DNA of 64,000 nucleotides from Monodelphis domestica (lineage: Eukaryota > Chordata > Mammalia > Didelphimorphia > Didelphidae), in assembly GCF_027887165.1 (NCBI RefSeq), contig NC_077228.1, forward strand, positions 428,041,957 to 428,105,956, read 5' to 3'. A program made the position numbers and the translations under genes. Positions 59,087 to 64,000 of this stretch are shown piece after piece. How positions within the stretch are numbered: the first letter of the stretch is position 1; the number at the start of each line of letters is the position of its first letter. A model generated the notes under the pieces. The model did no database searches. It worked only from the letters and a program-made list of their open reading frames with translations, and was not told the origin of the DNA.

Positions 59087-59397
59087 CTGTTAACCAAAGA
59101 CAAGTTGTCTTTTCAATTGCATCAGGGAGAATGCCTTCACTCTTATGTAAGAGAAGGAGTTCCATCTCCCACCTCAATTAATATAATTTATGGACTCAAA
59201 ATGTAATCCTAAAGTAAAGTAGTATTAAATAGTTTTCCTATATCTCTATAATTCTTGCCTGAATAAGTCCTTAATAAATTCTAGAAAAGTATATGGTCTT
59301 CGCCATTGGATCATTGGTCGAAAGAAAAATACACAACATGGAAAGCATCTTGTGACTGGCTGAGAGAATTAGTTGTGTCCTTTGGATTTATATATAT

Positions 59398-59560
59398 GTT
59401 CCATCTTAGGATCAATATTGTGTATTGGTTGCAAGGCAGAAGAGTCATAAGGGCTAGGCAATGATGTTTAAATGTTTTGCCCAAGATCACACAGCTGGGA
59501 AGTGTGTATGAGGCCAAATTTGAACCTAGGACCTCTTGTCTCTCAATCCACTGAGCACCT
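59398..59560 (-). repeat. SINE1-type SINE, antisense
   Basis: 'caatattgtgtattggttgc', 'cccaagatcacacagctggg' and 'ttgaacctaggacctcttgt'. The head end abuts a (GT)n tract. Confidence 0.88.
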
Positions 59561-59561
59561 T

Positions 59562-59562
<1 letters not shown>

Positions 59563-59614
<52 letters not shown>
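59563..59614. repeat. (GT)n microsatellite
   Basis: About 50 bases of GT, nearly pure. Confidence 0.96.
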
Positions 59615-59615
<1 letters not shown>

Positions 59616-60239
59616 AACAATTTGGAAATTTAGATTCTGGACCTGAGAGTATATTGTACAGATAAATACCATCACTTGTACTAGAAGACTGCAAGACAAG
59701 GGAGGAAATTTCCTCTCCTCATTTTCCTTCCTTTCCAATTTATATCATCAGAGCTACTAAAACAAAGAAGGAACTATATCCAGCATGGGACAGAGAGGGA
59801 TAGTCCCTTAAGGGAAGGGAGCACTAGAGAACATGACCTTGACAGAGAAAAGTGACAGGTATGGATTCAAGAAAGATGCAGTCTTTGGCAGCTCTCTGAA
59901 CTCAGAGACATCCCAGGATGGCCACCCCAGCAGAGTTACACCCAGGGAAAGCCACGTTAGAACTCTCCATGAAATGAAAGCATTTTCAATACCAGCAATT
60001 GTGAGTAACCCTTTGCCAGATGTTTATCTCACATGTGTGCCTCACTGCTGTTGTACTCTAAGTCTGAGCTCACTCTTCCCATGGGTGCTTTGTCTTTTGG
60101 GGGAAAGTTCACTGAGGTTATAGGAGTGTTGTTTTGTACTCACTACCCTTACAAAACCAGCTTCATATATACCCTTATTAAAACCCAGTTTACTAAAGTG
60201 GTTTATAGTAGAAGCACACTGATGAGGACCTAGGAGGTA
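59615..60239. other. Unassigned
   Basis: The sequence is less AT-rich than its surroundings. A 96-codon plus-strand frame at 59,833-60,123 has no recognisable domain and I do not call it a gene. Confidence 0.35.
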
Positions 60240-60935
60240 TAAGATTAGAAGAATAGCCAGACCAGTTTATGTCCAGGACCCAAGGTTGAAGGTATCTTTC
60301 AAGGACCCAACCTATAAACCTGTGAGTGCAAATTGGGGGAGTAGTTCAGAGTGGGGTGTTATGTTTAGTGAGGGTGTAATAGGGCATAGGGAATGTATGG
60401 AGGGTTCAAGGAGAACTACCACTGCTGATGTGAGCCCTTTTCAGGGCTGTTCTTCTACCTTTGGTGTCCTCCTGACACTCAACTCTCACCTTTGGCTCCA
60501 AGAGACTGTAGTATGAGCAGAAGCCACACCATGATAAACCATCTTGGCAATGGTTTACCTGGGCTACCAGGTTGAGAATAACCAATGAGCCACAAACCCA
60601 CTGAGTTTGTGGGGTGGGTTGTTTGCCCCAACCATGGAATGGGCAGATGAGAATAATTTATTTCAATAGCCAGGAAGGCAGCTGCAGCTGAAGCAAAGCT
60701 GTGAAGTTCTTGGAGCCAGGTCAGACATCAAAGATGCAGCCCAAATCACTGAATCCCAGGCTCTCACCAGTCATCCTGACTCTCTTGCCCCTGGACTTTG
60801 ATGATTCTGGAAGAGAGTGTGAGGCTGATGACTTTGTACAACTCTGCCTCACTCAAATCATATTTTATAAAAGTCAAGACTTCACTCCATGATGTCACTG
60901 ACTCTCTTTGAAAACAAAGACCAAATGACAACAGG
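60240..60935 (+). repeat. Unclassified marsupial-style interspersed repeat
   Basis: 'aaaccatcttggcaatggtt', 'cacaaacccactgagtttgt', 'gaatcccaggctctcaccag' and 'catgatgtcactgactctct' are text I associate with a dispersed marsupial repeat. I cannot assign its class. Confidence 0.5.
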
Positions 60936-61180
60936 ACATCTCTTTGCATTTTAACAAATCAAAACCAGCAATTACATTACTTACCCCTTAATTTTGTAGA
61001 TGTTATCAAAATTCTGACCTACTACAGAAATAAATACAGACTATATGCAAGATAGTCTCTTCCTAAAAGGAAGAGTATTTCCTTTCCTTCATTTATTTAA
61101 AAAACTATCCTAAATCAGCATGAATCCATTTCAAAGGGGACCATAAAGGTAACTTTAAATATTTTGTTATTATTTTGTTG

Positions 61181-61404
61181 AGTTAGGCATCTGACTCATA
61201 AATCCATTTGGGATTTCCTTCACAAAGATGCTGGATACTGGTTTGCCATTTCCTTCTCCAGCTCTTTTTATAGATGAGGAAACTCAGGCAAACAGTTTTA
61301 AGTGACTTGCCCAAGGTCACACAGCTAGTAAGCATCTAAGATCAGATTTGAACTCAGGCCCTTTTGACTTCAGAGCCAGCACTCTACCCACTACACCACC
61401 ATTA
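61181..61404 (-). repeat. MAR1-type SINE with RTE-like tail, antisense
   Basis: 'atccatttgggatttccttc', 'gatgaggaaactcaggcaaa', 'cttgcccaaggtcacacagc' and head 'ctctacccactacaccacc'. Confidence 0.88.
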
Positions 61405-61754
61405 TTTCAATAGATGATTAAGGATTTGGCCAACTTTCTATTGTGCTGCATATTCAGAAAGAATAGTATATGTAGTGATGCATACCTTATAGATAAATTA
61501 TGTTGCAAAAATGGAAATTCATCATAGTTATTGCCCCTGATTCATATTTAGATATAATGATCATATATCTGCCTATAAATTAAATGAATAATCTCATAGA
61601 TAGTGCCTTCTTTTAGAGCCTTGTGATCCATCTCAGCTTAGTAGAGCCTACTTTTTAGAACTGTTTTGCTTTCTTTAGATGATTTTTTAAAATGTGGGAT
61701 AATTGGTTATGTGGCCTTAAAGAAACACCACCAACAACAGATTATACATTTTTT

Positions 61755-61947
61755 ATAAATTCTTATTTTCTTAGAATTGATACTAAATATCAGTTCCAAG
61801 ACAGATGAACAGTATGGGCTAGGCAATGGGGTTAAGTGACTTGCTCACGGTCACACAGCTAGGATCTAAGGTCAATTTTGAATCCAGATCTTCCTGTCCC
61901 TAAGCCTGACCACTATCTATCCACTGAGCCACCTATCTGGTCACCAG
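61755..61947 (-). repeat. SINE1-type SINE, antisense
   Basis: 'ttcttagaattgatactaaa', 'cttgctcacggtcacacagc' and 'tatccactgagccacctatc'. Confidence 0.85.
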
Positions 61948-61959
61948 ATTATGAAACCT

Positions 61960-62145
61960 TTTAAGTTAACTAAGAATTTTCTTTACCTCAGCCTAATGAG
62001 GTAGGGAGTCCAAATGTTACTAACCCCTTTTATAGATGAAAACTAACAATCAGAGAAGCAATTTGATGATTTTTAGAGTCTCAAATCAAACTATTGCTGC
62101 TTCTAATTCCAAGTTTATCATTCTTTCCATTGCATATACCGCCTT
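61960..62145 (-). repeat. MIR-like SINE, antisense
   Basis: 'cagcctaatgaggtagggag' and 'ttttatagatgaaaactaac' fit a diverged antisense MIR. Confidence 0.55.
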
Positions 62146-63594
62146 CCTACCCGTCTTAGTCCTTGTGTTGCTGCTTTCTTGCTTTCACAAAGTGTGGCTT
62201 TTCCTAGTATAGACATGTATTTATTGTTTGATTTCTCCCCCTTACCATCTCATTGGCATCAGCTTAGACTGCCCTCTTGTGCCTGTAACTTTCTCTGGTC
62301 CCTTATTTTATATTTTGTGTTCATTCATTTCTTTCCCCTCTCAGCACATCTGTATGGCCCCATCTATCCAAAAAAGAGCAAAGATTCTCTTTATGTTGAG
62401 CAATGAGCATACTATGTTTGGTACATTGTAGGATTTCAGCTGTGAGGCAAGTATTCTGTTCTAGTCACAGCTGACTTCAGCCCTAACAGTGTAGTCTTTC
62501 TCAGTTAAGCAACTATTTGAGCCAAAAATGTCTGATTATCAGCAATAGCACAGGGAGGAAAATTGGAAGTAATCCTTGTCTTGGAAGTGGTCTGAAGATA
62601 GATTGTCAATAAATGTCCATCCATTTGTTTGGCATCATTGTAGATAAAAAGCAAAGTGGCTTTCAGAATATTTCTCTTTATAGGGCTGATGCCAAACTGA
62701 TGAGACATATACCCAGAAAAGAAGTGATCTTTTGTAAGGAAAATTCCACTGGATAAAATGGCTTTTTGCAAATGCTTTGAAAACAGGACTGAGCCCCTGC
62801 CTGAAAAATAAAATAATTATGACTCCAATTCCAAGGTCTATGACACTGTTCCCTATGTAATAAAGTTTCTCTTGTGCGAAAGCAAGAACACAAGCACAAA
62901 GGGAACATTTATGAGAGCCAGCATGATCAATTGGAAGAAAATAAAAGATAAGACCTTCAATCTAATTTTTTTTCCTGTGCAGAAAATCAATGATCCACAG
63001 CCATCTAATAAATTGGTCAATTATACACAGATGTCAGACTCCACAAACGATGTAATATTGGGTTTTGCAAATCATTACTGTCTCAGAGAGGTTTTATGAC
63101 AGTAAGTCCCACTGATTAAAATGTCAGTATAAAACATTGCTTTTCACTCAAAGAACTAATACAGAGTCAGCCTCTGTAATGACGGAATGTCATAATTAGA
63201 AAGTGGGAAAAGCCCACATGTTGGCAAACAACAAGAAAACCAGGTTGCTTTTGGTTTCAAAGAAAATTAAAAAGATCTGCTGAATCACAAATGGGATGGG
63301 GGGGGTGGAGAACCCTTCTCTTTACCTCTCCAATAAAAATAATGAAAGCAAACAGCTTTAGGAAACCTAGTTGTTAGTCTTTGTGTGTTCCCATAACAAC
63401 TTCAACTTTCACTCTGGAAGATAAGCCAATATACACCTTTCCCCTATGGTACCTCCACGGGCACCTCTTCCACCCCTCAGCTTTACAGCTCTCTTTTAAA
63501 TCTTATTTTCCATGAGTAGAATTTAATCTTTTTGAGAGCAGCAGTTGTTTTTTCTTTTTGCTTGTTTTCCCAGAACTTAGCATAGTACCTCTGG
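62146..63594. other. Unassigned, repeat-poor
   Basis: About 1.4 kb with no recognised repeat. The part at about 62,480-63,300 has even composition and could be constrained non-coding sequence; a 75-codon frame at 62,872-63,099 shows no known domain. Confidence 0.35.
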
Positions 63595-63725
63595 TGCATA
63601 TGTATGTATGGGTGTGTATGTATACATATATAATTTAAAATATAAGTATATTTAAAATAAGTATATTTAAAATATTAAAATAAATGTATATACATATATA
63701 TGTATACATACATATATATGTACAC
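63595..63725. repeat. TA/TATG/TTTAAA-rich simple sequence
   Basis: Alternating tatg, tata and 'tatatttaaaa' units. Confidence 0.85.
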
Positions 63726-63734
63726 ACATTTATT

Positions 63735-64000
63735 CTGTTCTGCTGTTTTAGTCATTGTCAGACTCTCTGTGACTCCATTTAGGGTTTTCTTTTTTAAAAA
63801 TATTATTTATTAATTTAGAATATTTTCCATGGTTACATGATTCCATTTGGGGTTTTCTTGGTAAAGTTACTGGAGTGCTTTGCCATTTCCATTTCCAGCT
63901 CATTTTACAGATGAGGAAACTGAGACAAACTGAGGAAACTGAGGTTGTGACTTGCCCAGGGTCACCTAGCACTAGCTTACTAAACACACACTTACTAAAG
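63735..64000 (-). repeat. MAR1-type SINE with RTE-like tail, antisense, split by an L1 stub
   Basis: The RTE-like tail 'gactctctgtgactccattt' is interrupted after 63,791 and resumes with 'ccatttggggttttcttggt', 'gatgaggaaactgag' and 'cttgcccagggtcacctagc'. It runs to the window edge. A short internal duplication (gaggaaactgag) lies near 63,913-63,942. Confidence 0.88.
63774..63859 (-). mobile_element. 50-bp L1 3' tail insertion with 18-bp TSD
   Basis: Sequence 63,792-63,841 matches the extreme L1 3' end seen at 12,365-12,412 (shared 'taatttagaatat' and 'ccatggttacatgat'), with its A-tail as the T/A-rich left end. The flanks 63,774-63,791 and 63,842-63,859 match at 17 of 18 positions. Confidence 0.88.

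Noticed and set aside
59833-60123. 96-residue frame as a host exon
   Set aside because: No domain, no family match that I recognise, and no convincing splice context.

Overview
The window looks like intergenic or intronic DNA from a marsupial, most probably an American opossum such as Monodelphis. I infer this from AT-rich DNA with few CpGs and from three repeat types I recognise. These are abundant copies of a marsupial tRNA-derived SINE (called SINE1-type here), SINEs that end in an RTE/BovB-like tail (MAR1-type), and marsupial-style L1s. Repeat family names come from memory, not from a search. I see no intact host protein-coding gene, no tRNA or rRNA gene and no CRISPR array.

Layout. 1-8.2 kb: L2, MIR/CORE-SINE and SINE1 relics, an old minus-strand L1 tail with an 18-bp target-site duplication (TSD), and stretches I cannot assign. 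8.4-12.8 kb: two L1 segments meeting in opposite orientation, an L2 3' end, a SINE1 and a short L1 tail. 13-18.5 kb: AT-rich DNA leading into an old plus-strand L1 ORF2. 19-29 kb: SINEs, L1 tails (one at 22,237-23,226 with a perfect 18-bp TSD), microsatellites and unassigned DNA. 30.8-32.6 kb: a partial LTR and an oppositely oriented solo LTR that sits inside a SINE1. 32.6-39.4 kb: a near full-length minus-strand L1 inserted into an RTE-type LINE. 40.7-45.8 kb: L2 relics, an LTR whose promoter region runs into a 246-bp (TC)n tract, and a fragment of the estrogen receptor beta gene (ESR2) lying inside an L2. 47-50 kb: a young 5'-truncated L1 in an LTR-like repeat. 50-64 kb: SINEs, copies of a long unclassified repeat and microsatellites. 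At the right edge a 50-bp L1 tail, flanked by its own TSD, sits inside a SINE.

The most notable item is at 43,226-43,418. It encodes about 64 residues of the ESR2 ligand-binding domain (end of exon 4) and stops at a splice donor in the position and phase expected for the exon 4/5 junction. Key residues are altered, the 5' half of the exon is missing, and L2 sequence continues on both sides. I read it as a decayed, intron-bearing gene fragment and not as a working receptor exon.

The elements interact only as layers of insertion. Several layers can be ordered from TSDs: SINE then LTR at 31.5-32.6 kb, RTE then L1 at 32.6-39.4 kb, LTR-like repeat then L1 at 47-50 kb, L2 then gene fragment and SINE at 43-44.5 kb, and SINE then L1 stub at 63.7-64 kb.
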